The notes under the pieces are model-generated. The model was not told where the DNA came from. It saw only the letters and a program-made list of their open reading frames with translations, and made no database searches. A DNA stretch of 64,000 nucleotides from an uncultured Bacteroidales bacterium (GTDB lineage: Bacteria; Bacteroidota; Bacteroidia; Bacteroidales; Muribaculaceae). The stretch lies in assembly GCA_902768435.1 (NCBI GenBank), contig CACXLJ010000013.1, forward strand, positions 34,091 to 98,090, given 5' to 3'. Position numbers and translations under genes: made by a program. Shown in pieces: positions 44,154-53,711 of the stretch (position 1 is its first letter; every line of letters begins with the position of its first letter).

Positions 44154-45263
44154 ATGATTCTCAATAGCATCAACATACTCAACTACAAGAACATTGCCGA
44201 GGCGCAACTGCAGTTCGCGCCCAAGGTGAATTGCCTCATAGGCAACAATGGCATGGGCAAGACCAATATTCTCGATGCCATCTACTATCTGAGTTTTTGC
44301 CGCAGTTTTTCTACACTCATCGATGCCGCTGTCATTAATCACGATGCGCCGTTTGCCATGATTCAAGGCAATTATTTGCGCAACGAGGCCGAAGAGCAGA
44401 TTTCCATTTCCATCCAGCGCGGCAAGCGCAAGGTGGCCAAGCGCAACGGCAAGGAATACAAGCGCCTGAGCCAGCACATCGGGCTGTTGCCTATTGTCAT
44501 GATTTCGCCCATGGACTGGGACCTGATTCGTGGGGCAGGCGAGGAGCGACGCAAACTCATGGATGTCATCATCTCGCAGGGCAATCCCGTTTATCTCGAT
44601 GCACTCATACGCTACGGCAAGGCACTCGAGCAACGCAATTCCATGATTAAGCACGAGTTCCGCGACCCGCTGCTCTATGAAACCGTGGAACTGCAGCTTT
44701 GCGAGGCTGCAGCGGTCATTCACAAGGCAAGGGAGCAGTGGATTCGGGAATTTGAACCCATTTTCATGCACTATTATCAGGCCATTGCCGGCAGCGCCGA
44801 GCAGGTGAACCTGTCATACAGCAGTCACCTCAACGATGCCACCATGGAGCAGCACCTGAATGCCACCCGCGAGCGCGATATGCTCATCGGGCACACCACC
44901 CGCGGGGTGCATCGCGACGATATCGTGCTCATGCTCAATGGTTACAACATGCGGCAGGTGGGGTCGCAAGGCCAGTGCAAGACCTATACCATTGCACTGC
45001 GTTTGGCGCAGTTCGATTTCATCAAGCAAAACAATGCCACCACGCCCATACTCTTGCTCGACGACATCTTCGACAAACTCGATGCGCAGCGCGTCGAGAG
45101 CATTGTGGGTGTCGTCAGTAGGGAGCAGTTCGGCCAGATTTTCATCACCGACACCAACCGCACACACCTCGACGAGATCATTGCCCACATTGGCGGTGAC
45201 AATGCCATGTTTCAGGTGAATCATGGCGTGTGCACACCCGTCGAAAGGAGGACTGAAGCATGA
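44154..45263 (+). CDS. recF: DNA replication and repair protein RecF
   Basis: 369 residues. SMC-like ATPase that helps load RecA at gaps: Walker A GNNGMGKTNILDAI, the conserved YYLSFCRSF, signature region VGSQGQCKTYTIALRLAQ, Walker B ILLLDDIFDKLD. It overlaps the DUF721 gene by 4 bases, a conserved pairing in many phyla. Confidence 0.94.
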   Translation: MILNSINILNYKNIAEAQLQFAPKVNCLIGNNGMGKTNILDAIYYLSFCRSFSTLIDAAVINHDAPFAMIQGNYLRNEAEEQISISIQRGKRKVAKRNGKEYKRLSQHIGLLPIVMISPMDWDLIRGAGEERRKLMDVIISQGNPVYLDALIRYGKALEQRNSMIKHEFRDPLLYETVELQLCEAAAVIHKAREQWIREFEPIFMHYYQAIAGSAEQVNLSYSSHLNDATMEQHLNATRERDMLIGHTTRGVHRDDIVLMLNGYNMRQVGSQGQCKTYTIALRLAQFDFIKQNNATTPILLLDDIFDKLDAQRVESIVGVVSREQFGQIFITDTNRTHLDEIIAHIGGDNAMFQVNHGVCTPVERRTEA

Positions 45264-45550
45264 AACGCACCTCGGCACAATCCATCGGCGAGATTTTCAA
45301 CGAGTTTCTCAAGCAGGAGAAACTCGACACGCAGTTCAACGAGCAAAAGGCGCTCACCCTCTGGCCCGAGATAGTGGGGCCAGGCATCAACCGCTACACG
45401 GTGAACCGCACCGTGAAGAATGGCGTCATGACCATCACCATCTCGTCGTCGTCGCTGCGCAACGAGCTCATGCTGTCGCGCTCCTCCATCGTGCAGCGCA
45501 TCAACGAGGCACTGGGCGCCGAGGTGATTAAAAACATCATTTTCCGTTAA
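45260..45550 (+). CDS. DUF721 (DciA-like) protein
   Basis: 96 residues, translationally coupled to recF. The pattern WPEIVGPGINRYT followed by a beta-rich KNGVMTITISSSSLRNEL is the DUF721/DciA core. DciA proteins load the replicative helicase in bacteria lacking DnaC. Function is inferred from family. Confidence 0.85.
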   Translation: MKRTSAQSIGEIFNEFLKQEKLDTQFNEQKALTLWPEIVGPGINRYTVNRTVKNGVMTITISSSSLRNELMLSRSSIVQRINEALGAEVIKNIIFR

Positions 45551-45555
45551 TCGTT

Positions 45556-46020
45556 ATGCAAACCAATACTTCATCGCACAAGCACCCAATCCCTGAGGTT
45601 GAGACCCCTTTTCACTGCACCACAACAGTGCAGCTGCGTTACACCGACTACGACATGCACCAGCATGTGAACAACAATGCCTATTTCACCTTCTTCGACC
45701 TGGCCAAGGTCGACTATTTCACCAAGGTGGGCAACAACCGTTTCGACATCGACCATCGTAGCCTCGTGATTGCCAATATCAATGTGAACTTCTTCAGTCC
45801 CGCCATGCTCGCCGAGCCCATTCAGGTGCTCACGCAATGCGTCAAGGTGGGCGACAAGAGCCTCACGCTGGTGCAGCAGGTGTGTAATGCCCACACGGGC
45901 GAAGTCAAGTGCATGGCCACCACTGTGCTGGTGCACTTCGACCCCGCCACCGCAACCCCCATCACCATCCCCGACCACTGGCGCAACGCCTTCGACGAGT
46001 TCGAATCCCGCCCCCTGTAA
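45556..46020 (+). CDS. Acyl-CoA thioesterase, 4HBT hotdog family
   Basis: 154 residues. Hotdog-fold thioesterase with the catalytic-loop pattern RYTDYDMHQHVNNNAY (Asp and HxNN), as in YbgC/FadM types. It hydrolyses acyl-CoA thioesters; the physiological substrate is unknown. It starts 5 bases after the DUF721 gene. Confidence 0.88.
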   Translation: MQTNTSSHKHPIPEVETPFHCTTTVQLRYTDYDMHQHVNNNAYFTFFDLAKVDYFTKVGNNRFDIDHRSLVIANINVNFFSPAMLAEPIQVLTQCVKVGDKSLTLVQQVCNAHTGEVKCMATTVLVHFDPATATPITIPDHWRNAFDEFESRPL

Positions 46021-46462
46021 TGGTTGTGAATCCTCGCGCAGTTAATTTTGTGCCATCTGTGGAAAATAATCAGATTCTTCCATAGTTAATTTTTCTGGCT
46101 TCAGGCCACTCCTATCCTCCTCAACTCCGTAGCATTTAAATTCGGCGTGAGCCGACTATTTGACACCGATAGGTGAGGCTTTTTGAGATTAATGGAGCGT
46201 TTCGGGACATTTTTCTGCCGCCCCGATGAGGCTTCTGAACTCCCGTCTTCCATAGCAATAGTTGTCATTAATAAGAATAATTGTCTACTAATTGTCATTC
46301 ATTGTCTGAAATAAAATACCCTCGCGGTCTTTGTGCGAGAATTATCAAATATATTTTAGCCCCAGCAAGTTTTTTGATTCTTTTTTACTAACTTTGCACA
46401 GCTTTTTGATTTCATGACTTGTTTAGGCTACAATCAAACTAAAAATATACTTGTATTTACTT
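46021..46462. other. Intergenic gap before the pfkB kinase
   Basis: About 440 bases. A small hairpin CTCGC/GCGAG (46321-46339) and a TAACTTTG box (46389-46396) for the kinase gene are seen. No gene is supported in the remainder. Confidence 0.45.
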
Positions 46463-47425
46463 ATGAGAAAGATAATTGCTATAGGGGAATCGGTTCTTGA
46501 CACTGTGTTTGAAAACAGGCAACCAGTCAAGGCCTTTGTGGGTGGCCGCATTGCTAACGCAGCCGCTTCGTTGGGTATGTTAGGAATTCATGTGAGTATG
46601 GTGAGTGAGTGCTGCACCGATATTGTGGGCGACACCATTATCGACTTTTTCAATCGCCATCAGGTCGATGTCAAGTCGATCGACCGCTTTACCGACGGGG
46701 CAACCGCTTTCTCGGCCATCTTCAACGACCCGCAGGAAACCCGCATTGTGAACTATGGCAAGTATCCCGACGACCGCTTCGATGTCGTTTGGCCCCGCAT
46801 CGACGAGGACGACATCGTCATTTTCGGTTCACTCTACGCCATCGATGTGCCTCAGCGCGAGCGACTCTTCGAGATGATTTCTTACGCCGCCGAGCGCAAG
46901 GCCATCATTATCTATCTGCCTGGATTCCAGCACGGAATCAACTTTCGCATTACCAAGGTGATGCCCGCCATTCTCGAGAATCTGGAGATAGCCGATCTGG
47001 TGCTGGCTCTCGACTCGGACATCAACACCATTTTCCCGGGCGAGGCACCCGAGGAGGCTTTCAAGAATCATATTGGATTTTACGACAATACTTATATTCA
47101 TGTTAACCCCGACTTCTCGTTGAACCTGTTTGGCCACAACCGCCGCCAGAGTTTCCCCGCCGATGGCACCACCGCCAACTTGCTGGGATGGCAGGCAGGC
47201 TTCACCGCCGGCATGGCCTATCACATCATTGAGCGCGGCTTGCTGCGCAGCGATTTGCATAACGCTTCGGTCGAGGTGCTTGCTGCACTTGTGGACGAGG
47301 CAAGCAAGTTTGCCCAGTGCTGTGCGCAGAGTGCCGACAACTGCATCACGCCGCAATTTGCGCAAGGCAAGCGCGCCGCACTCGAAAAAGCCCAGCAACT
47401 ACGGGACCAGGCAGCGCAGAAGTAA
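46463..47425 (+). CDS. PfkB-family carbohydrate kinase
   Basis: 320 residues from ATG 46463 (an upstream in-frame TTG at 46451 is rejected). Ribokinase-fold features: GESVLDTVF, glycine-rich GGRIANAAASLGMLG, and a C-terminal GTTANLLGWQAGFTAGM that stands for the usual DTxGAGD anion-hole motif. Here the catalytic Asp position reads DGTTANLLGW, so GAGD is altered. Sugar substrate unknown; reduced or changed activity is possible. Confidence 0.82.
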   Translation: MRKIIAIGESVLDTVFENRQPVKAFVGGRIANAAASLGMLGIHVSMVSECCTDIVGDTIIDFFNRHQVDVKSIDRFTDGATAFSAIFNDPQETRIVNYGKYPDDRFDVVWPRIDEDDIVIFGSLYAIDVPQRERLFEMISYAAERKAIIIYLPGFQHGINFRITKVMPAILENLEIADLVLALDSDINTIFPGEAPEEAFKNHIGFYDNTYIHVNPDFSLNLFGHNRRQSFPADGTTANLLGWQAGFTAGMAYHIIERGLLRSDLHNASVEVLAALVDEASKFAQCCAQSADNCITPQFAQGKRAALEKAQQLRDQAAQK

Positions 47426-47449
47426 TCTCTTTAACCTTGGTTTTCTCTC

Positions 47450-48448
47450 ATGAAGCAACTACTCATCGAAGAATCAATGCCCGCGCTCAAATCGCCCTAT
47501 CTGGCCGATTTCAAGCAGCAGGTTCAACTCGCCAGTTCGCTCCCGTCGCGCCTTGATGGCTGCCCCGAGAACGACTGGCAGGAGTGCGTGTGCTGGTATC
47601 TCAACTATCTCATGACGCATGAGCGCGTGCAGGAGGCGGCGCAAATCATCGACGATGCCGTGAACGACGACACCCTGTACACCTACCCGCTCATCACACA
47701 TGCGTGGGTGTGGCTCGTGAGAATGACCATCTACATCAAGGGCGGCGATAAATCGGCAGCGCTCTCGGCGGCCGAGAATTCACTGCGCGTACTCGTTCAG
47801 GTCACCAACAAGCGGCATGTCGATTTCCTCGCCATACTGGCCTCGCTGCTCTATAACCTCGCCATCATTCACCACGAGAATGGCGAGAACACTCGCGCCG
47901 TCAAGGAACTCACCAAGGCCCAAAAGATATTTGAACGCCTCGTCAAGCGCGACGAGCACCGTTTCTCGCCCATGATGCTCTATTCGATCGAGGCATCGAC
48001 CACCATCTTCAAGTCGCGCGCCAAGCAGATGAGCATTTTTGAGCACTATCAGAGCAATACCGCACTCTACACCACCATGCTTAGCGAGGGTGGGGCAAAG
48101 GCACGCACAGCACTTGCCAACCTTGTGGAGTCGCTCAAGAAAGAGGGCGACCTCATGCTCATCATGGGCAACCCCCGCAATGCTGCCAAATTCTACACCA
48201 AGGCACTGCGCTACCAGAAGAAGGCCTCGCGCACCATGGGACACAAGGAACTCGTCCTTTCAATCGGGCTCGCCAAGGCGCTCATTCGCCTTGCCAATCG
48301 TCGCGACGCTGCCGAGCAGCTGCTCAACTCGCTGCTGCCGCTGGCACAGCGCATCAATGCCAAGGACGAAATCGCCGAAATCGAGCAACTGCTCAATAAC
48401 AAAAACAAGAATATCAATATCATGGCCCTTCTCAAGGGACTCTCATAA
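47450..48448 (+). CDS. TPR-like helical repeat protein
   Basis: 332 residues, almost entirely paired helices of TPR type (for example LASLLYNLAIIHHENGENTRAV is one such region, 135-156). No signal peptide. It lies 24 bases after the kinase and 17 before ribH. TPR proteins act as protein-binding scaffolds; the partner is unknown. Confidence 0.72.
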   Translation: MKQLLIEESMPALKSPYLADFKQQVQLASSLPSRLDGCPENDWQECVCWYLNYLMTHERVQEAAQIIDDAVNDDTLYTYPLITHAWVWLVRMTIYIKGGDKSAALSAAENSLRVLVQVTNKRHVDFLAILASLLYNLAIIHHENGENTRAVKELTKAQKIFERLVKRDEHRFSPMMLYSIEASTTIFKSRAKQMSIFEHYQSNTALYTTMLSEGGAKARTALANLVESLKKEGDLMLIMGNPRNAAKFYTKALRYQKKASRTMGHKELVLSIGLAKALIRLANRRDAAEQLLNSLLPLAQRINAKDEIAEIEQLLNNKNKNINIMALLKGLS

Positions 48449-48465
48449 AGAAACTGTCAAGCATT

Positions 48466-48951
48466 ATGTCAACCGAACTTCATCACGCCGATACCGAGGC
48501 CACGCTGCCTCACCTCGATAATTTCAATGTGGGTGTAGTTGTTGCCCAGTGGAACGAACGCGTCACTGGTGCCCTGCTGCAGGGTGTCAAGAAACGCCTC
48601 AGCGAGTTGGGATATCCCGATGAGGCTGTCCATGTGTTCCCCGTTCCGGGCACGGTCGAACTCACCTTTGGCGCCGCACAGCTGACTCGCACGGGCCGCT
48701 TCGATGCCGTCGTCATGATTGGCTGTGTGATTCGTGGCGGAACGCCGCACTTCGATTATGTGTGCGACAATGCCACCCAGGGCTGCGCCTACCTGAACGC
48801 CACCCAACAGGTGCCCGTCATCTTTTGCGTGCTTACCACCGACAACGAGCAGCAGGCGCTCGACCGCGCCGGCGGTGCCCTGTGCAACAAGGGGACCGAG
48901 GCAGCCGATGCCGCCATACAGATGGCAGCCTTTGCCCGCTCGCTCCAGTAG
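48466..48951 (+). CDS. ribH: 6,7-dimethyl-8-ribityllumazine synthase
   Basis: 161 residues. Penultimate riboflavin step. AQWNERVTGALLQG, VPGTVELTFGA, GCVIRGGTPHFDYVCD (with the catalytic His) and VIFCVLTTDN correspond to the active-site segments of lumazine synthase. The usual RGET reads RGGT here. Length fits the icosahedral or pentameric form. Confidence 0.93.
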   Translation: MSTELHHADTEATLPHLDNFNVGVVVAQWNERVTGALLQGVKKRLSELGYPDEAVHVFPVPGTVELTFGAAQLTRTGRFDAVVMIGCVIRGGTPHFDYVCDNATQGCAYLNATQQVPVIFCVLTTDNEQQALDRAGGALCNKGTEAADAAIQMAAFARSLQ

Positions 48952-48996
48952 GGCTCGCTTTCAACTTTTGCAAAAATGTTAAAAAATTACACATTA

Positions 48997-49029
48997 TTTG
49001 TGTGGTTGTAACTTTTTTATCTAATTTTG
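48997..49029 (+). promoter_or_regulatory. Promoter of topA
   Basis: TTTG (48997-49000), 21 bases, TAATTTTG (49022-49029), about 60 bases before the start codon. Confidence 0.65.
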
Positions 49030-49087
49030 CACCCGATTTTAAAAACAGCACCCCTGAAGTGGTGCATAAAAAACAGAGGTTTAAACT

Positions 49088-51475
49088 ATGCCGAACAATT
49101 TAGTGATTGTTGAGTCACCTGCCAAGGCTAAGACGATACAGAAGTTTTTGGGTAAAGATTTTAAGGTCATGTCCAGTTACGGACACATTCGCGACCTCCA
49201 TTCTAAGGATTTCAGCATCGATGTGGAAAATGGATTCCAACCCATATATGAGATTCCGGATAACAAGCAGACTGTTGTGAACGATTTGCGCAAGGAAGCC
49301 AAGAAGGCCGACTTGGTGTGGCTCGCTTCCGATGAGGACCGTGAGGGAGAAGCCATCGCATGGCACCTCTATGATGTGCTCGGCCTCAAGCCCGAGAACA
49401 CCCGCCGCATCGTTTTCCACGAGATTACCAAGCCTGCCATTCTCAAGGCCATCGAGAATCCGCGCGACATCGACAGGAACCTCGTCGACGCCCAGCAGGC
49501 CCGCCGTGTGCTCGACCGCATTGTGGGTTTTGAACTCTCGCCCGTGCTTTGGAAGAAAATCAAGCCCTCGCTTTCGGCAGGGCGTGTGCAGAGCGTGGCA
49601 GTGCGCCTGCTCGCCGAGCGCGAAAAGGAGATCAAGGACTTCAAGACCGAGGTCTATTACCGTCTCACGGCGCAGTTCTCGCCGCAGGATTCCGACACCT
49701 TGATGCCTGCCGAACTCAGCACCAGCCTGCGCCAGCGTGAGCAGGCCATGGCTTTCCTCGAAGACTGCAAGACCGCTTCGTTTGAGGTGGCCGATGTAAC
49801 GGTCAAGCCGCTCAAGAAATCTCCAGCTCCTCCGTTCACCACCTCTACCCTGCAGCAAGAGGCCTCGAGAAAACTCGGTTTCTCGGTGTCGCAGACTATG
49901 AGGGTAGCACAGTCGCTCTATGAGTCGGGATACATTACTTACATGCGTACCGACTCGGTCAATCTCTCGTCGCTGGCACTCAGCACCATCAGTGCCGAAA
50001 TCAAGCAGCAAAAGGGCGAGAAATACCTCAAAGTGAGGCAGTATCACACCACAAGCAAGGGTGCTCAGGAGGCTCACGAAGCCATCCGACCCACCTTCAT
50101 CAGCAACCACGACATCAATGGTACGGTGCAGGAGAAGAAACTCTACAACCTCATCTGGAAACGCACTATCGCCAGCCAGATGGCCGATGCCGAACTCGAG
50201 AAGACTTCGATCGATGTGAGCATCAGCAACCGTCCCGAGCATTTCACAGCAAGTGCCGAGGTTATTAAGTTCGACGGTTTCTTGAGCGTATACATCGAGT
50301 CGTCGGACGACGAGAAGAACGACACGCAAATCCTGGCCAACGCGCTGCCACAGATGCCTGTGGGCACCAAGCTCACCGCCGCCGAGGTGACCGCCACTCA
50401 GCGTTACACCCAGCAGCCCATGCGTTACACCGAGGCTTCGCTTGTGCGCCGTCTGGAGTCGCTTGGCATTGGCCGACCCTCGACCTATGCCCCCACTATC
50501 TCTACCATTCAGGCACGCGAGTATGTGACCAAGGGCGAGAGCAAGGGCGAAAAACGCGACTTCGAGGTCATCACCCTCAAGAAGAACAAGGTGACCAGCA
50601 AGACCAAGAGCGAACTGGTGGGTGGCGAGAAAGGCAAACTCATCCCCACCGATGTGGGTATGGTTGTCAACGATTTCCTCATGAAGTATTTCCCCTCCAT
50701 TATGGATTACAACTTCACTGCCAAGGTCGAGGAAGAGTTCGACGATATTGCCGACGGCAAGAAACAGTGGAACTCTGAAATCAGTTCGTTCTACAAGGAT
50801 TTCCACCCCAACATTGAGCGTGTTGCCTCGCTCCGACTCGAACACAAGGTGGGCGAGCGTGTGCTGGGTACCGACCCCAAGACCGGCAAGACGGTTTCGG
50901 TGAAGATTGGCCGATTTGGACCGCTCGTGCAACTTGGCAGCACCGACGAGGCCGAGAAACCCCGCTTTGCATCGCTGCTCAAGGACCAGAGCGTGGCATC
51001 TATTACCCTGGACGAGGCATTGAAACTCTTTGAACTGCCTCGCACACTGGGCGCATTCGAGGGTGTTGATGTGGTGGTGGCTGTGGGCCGTTTTGGCCCC
51101 TATGTGAAGCACGGCAGCAAGTTTGTGTCGATTCCCGCTTCCATTTCGCCGCAGGAACTCACACTCGAGCAGGCGCAGGAACTCATTGTTGAGAAACGCC
51201 AGTCCGAGGCACAGAAACTCATCAAGTCGTTCGACGAGGATCCTGCCATGCAGGTGCTCAATGGCCGTTATGGTGCCTATATCTCCTACAACAAGCAGAA
51301 CTATAAGATTCCTGCCAAGTATGTGGCGCAGGAACTCACGCTTGAACAGTGCCGCGAAATCGTAGCCGACGAGGCCAATGCCTCGAAGAAGTCTGCCCGC
51401 GGCAAGACAAGCAAGGGCGCGGCTAAGACAACCGCCAAGAAGGCTGCCGCTAAAAAGACCGCCAAGGCAAAATAA
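49088..51475 (+). CDS. topA: DNA topoisomerase I
   Basis: 795 residues. Type IA topoisomerase that relaxes negative supercoils. TOPRIM domain (VIVESPAKAKTIQKFLG and DEDREGEAIAWHL), active-site tyrosine in YITYMRTDS, and GRPSTYAPTI. In place of zinc fingers the C-terminus has Topo_C repeat units (GRFGPYVKHG, GRYGAYISYN) and ends in a Lys/Ala-rich tail of about 30 residues that probably binds DNA or RNA. Confidence 0.95.
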   Translation: MPNNLVIVESPAKAKTIQKFLGKDFKVMSSYGHIRDLHSKDFSIDVENGFQPIYEIPDNKQTVVNDLRKEAKKADLVWLASDEDREGEAIAWHLYDVLGLKPENTRRIVFHEITKPAILKAIENPRDIDRNLVDAQQARRVLDRIVGFELSPVLWKKIKPSLSAGRVQSVAVRLLAEREKEIKDFKTEVYYRLTAQFSPQDSDTLMPAELSTSLRQREQAMAFLEDCKTASFEVADVTVKPLKKSPAPPFTTSTLQQEASRKLGFSVSQTMRVAQSLYESGYITYMRTDSVNLSSLALSTISAEIKQQKGEKYLKVRQYHTTSKGAQEAHEAIRPTFISNHDINGTVQEKKLYNLIWKRTIASQMADAELEKTSIDVSISNRPEHFTASAEVIKFDGFLSVYIESSDDEKNDTQILANALPQMPVGTKLTAAEVTATQRYTQQPMRYTEASLVRRLESLGIGRPSTYAPTISTIQAREYVTKGESKGEKRDFEVITLKKNKVTSKTKSELVGGEKGKLIPTDVGMVVNDFLMKYFPSIMDYNFTAKVEEEFDDIADGKKQWNSEISSFYKDFHPNIERVASLRLEHKVGERVLGTDPKTGKTVSVKIGRFGPLVQLGSTDEAEKPRFASLLKDQSVASITLDEALKLFELPRTLGAFEGVDVVVAVGRFGPYVKHGSKFVSIPASISPQELTLEQAQELIVEKRQSEAQKLIKSFDEDPAMQVLNGRYGAYISYNKQNYKIPAKYVAQELTLEQCREIVADEANASKKSARGKTSKGAAKTTAKKAAAKKTAKAK

Positions 51476-51502
51476 ACCGCAAAATCACTGAAGCACAATC
51501 AT

Positions 51503-51547
51503 ATAGAGGTAATTACCGCTTGAATGCGTAATTGCCTCTATTGTTTT
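51503..51547. terminator. Bidirectional terminator between topA and the efflux operon
   Basis: ATAGAGGTAATTAC (51503-51516) pairs with GTAATTGCCTCTAT (51528-51541), a 14-base stem with one wobble, followed by a T-rich tail. It separates two convergent units. Confidence 0.8.
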
Positions 51548-51556
51548 GCGATGGTT

Positions 51557-52642
51557 TCAGGAATTCTTCTTGTAGCTGACCACTGCCCAGCACCCCATGC
51601 CCAGCGCAATGGCGGCGAGGGCAAGCACTTGATGCGCGATACTGGCAAAGTTGCCTCCTCGCACCATCACGGTGCGTATGGCGTCGATGAAGTAGTGCAT
51701 GGGATTGACGTAGGTGGTGGCGTAGGCCCACGATGGCATGGAGCGAGTGGGGGTAAACAGACCACTGAGCAACAAGAGAATCACCACAAAGAACCACATG
51801 ACGAAGATGGCCTGCTGCATATTGTCGGAGTAATTCGACACAATGAGCCCGAACGACGAGAAGAAGAGGGCAAGCAGCATGGCAAGCAGGTAGATGAGTC
51901 CAAGCGACCCTGCGCTGGTGATGCCATAGAGCGCCCAGGCAAGCAACAGACTCACTGTCACCACAAACAGCGCGATGATCCAGTAGGGAATGAGTTTGGC
52001 AAGAATGAACGCCCACTTTGAAACGGGCGTGACATTGATTTGCTCGATGGTTCCCGCCTCTTTCTCGCCCACGATGTTGAGCGTGGGCAGAAAACCCGTC
52101 ATGAGCATCATCACAATGGCGAGCAAGGCTGGAATCATGAACACCTTGTAGTTCTGATTCTTGTTATAGAGCAGCAGTGTGGACACCTGCGATTGAATGG
52201 CGGCTGCCTGAGGCATGACATGAGCCGTGACAATCTGTGAGAGATAGGCCGACCCCATGGCACCTTTGGTGCCGTTCACGGCATTGGTGGCAATGAGCAC
52301 CTGAGGCTGCAGGCCCTTAGCGACGTCGGTGCTGTAGCGCTGCGGAATGACCAGCACTACATCGGCATGGCCCTTCTCAATCTCGCCCAGAGCCGCTTGA
52401 TAGGATTCCTTTTGCCCATTGAATATGAAGTAATTGCTTGCTTCGATGCTGTGCACCAATTGCTGCGAGAGGGTGGAACGGTCGTTGTCGACCACATCCA
52501 CCTTGATGTTCTTAACCTCCATGTTCATCACCCAGGGCATCACGCACATGATGACGATGGGGAAGGCAACGATGAGGCGCGGCAAAAAAGCATTGCGGCG
52601 AATCTGCAGGAATTCCTTTTGTATGAGATATTTCAGTGTCAT
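51557..52642 (-). CDS. ABC-2 type efflux permease (YbhR/YbhS-like), distal gene
   Basis: 361 residues from ATG 52640-52642 (in-frame upstream codons would run into the preceding gene). N-terminal cytosolic helix and TM1, a large periplasmic domain (about 45-165), then five TM helices ending at residue 358, the ABC-2 membrane fold. It carries the GEKEAGTIEQINVTPVS signature after the second TM. Last gene of the efflux operon, 4 bases after its paralogue. Confidence 0.9.
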   Translation of the reverse strand: MTLKYLIQKEFLQIRRNAFLPRLIVAFPIVIMCVMPWVMNMEVKNIKVDVVDNDRSTLSQQLVHSIEASNYFIFNGQKESYQAALGEIEKGHADVVLVIPQRYSTDVAKGLQPQVLIATNAVNGTKGAMGSAYLSQIVTAHVMPQAAAIQSQVSTLLLYNKNQNYKVFMIPALLAIVMMLMTGFLPTLNIVGEKEAGTIEQINVTPVSKWAFILAKLIPYWIIALFVVTVSLLLAWALYGITSAGSLGLIYLLAMLLALFFSSFGLIVSNYSDNMQQAIFVMWFFVVILLLLSGLFTPTRSMPSWAYATTYVNPMHYFIDAIRTVMVRGGNFASIAHQVLALAAIALGMGCWAVVSYKKNS

Positions 52643-52646
52643 GGCC

Positions 52647-53705
52647 TTATTCGAGTCTTGTGTTAAACTTAGCAAGAGCAATGCTCAAGAACAATGCAGT
52701 CATGCCAGCGAGAATGATAACTTCCTTGAGCACCTCACCGATGCCCACACCCATGATCATGAGTTTGCGCATGGCCTCGATATAGTAGCGTGGGGGAACC
52801 ACGGCCGATATCCACTGCAGCACCTTGGGCATCGATTCGACCGGGAACATCATGCCCGAGAGCATGACGACAGGCATGAGCAGCACCATGGCCGATAGCA
52901 GCAGTGCCACAAGTTGCGTCTTGGCAATGTTGGAGATGAGCAATCCCAGCGAGAGCGCGAGCAGGATGTAGAGCACACTCACGGCTATAATCCACACGAG
53001 CGAGCCGGCAATCGGCACTCCCAGCACAAACCTTGCCATGAGCAAGATAACGATGAGAATGAAAAATGCCAGAACCAGGTAGGGGATGGCCTTGGCAATG
53101 ATGACCATAATGGGCTTGACGGGCGAGACAAGCAGCACCTCCATGGTTCCTTTCTCTTTTTCGCGCACAATGGATATTGAGGTCATCATGGCGCAGATGA
53201 GCATGAGCAGCATGCCCATGATGGCCGGCACAAAATTGTAGGCCGACTTCATTTGAGGATTATAGAGCATTTTGCTGTTGACAGGCCCTGTACCGACATT
53301 GGCAATGACCCCTTGCGCATAATTGGTCCATTGTTGCGCCATGTTAGGGTCGGCGCCATCGACGATGAATTGCACCCCCGAGTGCCTGGAAGCGAAATCG
53401 TGACCGAAAACCACGGCAAGGTCGGCCTTCTGGTTGCGAATCATGAGTTCGGCCTCGCGAGGCGTAGCCACTGTAGCGGTAATGGTGAAATATTCCGATG
53501 CACCCAACCGCTCCACGGCAGCGCGGGTCTGGTTGTCGATTTGTGAAGTGACCACAATGGTGCGCACATTTCTGACATCGGTTGAGATGGCGAAACCAAA
53601 GAGCAGCATGAGCACGGTGGGCATGCCGAAGAGGATGAGCATCGTGCGCTTATCACGCACAATGTGCTTGGCTTCCTTGATGACAAACGAGATGAACTGT
53701 TTCAT
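52647..53705 (-). CDS. ABC-2 type efflux permease, proximal gene
   Basis: 352 residues with the same layout as its downstream paralogue: TM1, periplasmic domain, REKEKGTMEVLLVSPV, then a five-helix bundle. The pair would form the heterodimeric membrane part served by the tandem ATPase. Starts 6 bases after that gene. Confidence 0.9.
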   Translation of the reverse strand: MKQFISFVIKEAKHIVRDKRTMLILFGMPTVLMLLFGFAISTDVRNVRTIVVTSQIDNQTRAAVERLGASEYFTITATVATPREAELMIRNQKADLAVVFGHDFASRHSGVQFIVDGADPNMAQQWTNYAQGVIANVGTGPVNSKMLYNPQMKSAYNFVPAIMGMLLMLICAMMTSISIVREKEKGTMEVLLVSPVKPIMVIIAKAIPYLVLAFFILIVILLMARFVLGVPIAGSLVWIIAVSVLYILLALSLGLLISNIAKTQLVALLLSAMVLLMPVVMLSGMMFPVESMPKVLQWISAVVPPRYYIEAMRKLMIMGVGIGEVLKEVIILAGMTALFLSIALAKFNTRLE

Positions 53706-53711
53706 AGGCTT

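Noticed and set aside
46101..46298. 65-codon minus-strand frame in the gap after the thioesterase gene
   Set aside because: No promoter, no neighbour coupling and low-complexity reading; could be debris but nothing supports a gene.
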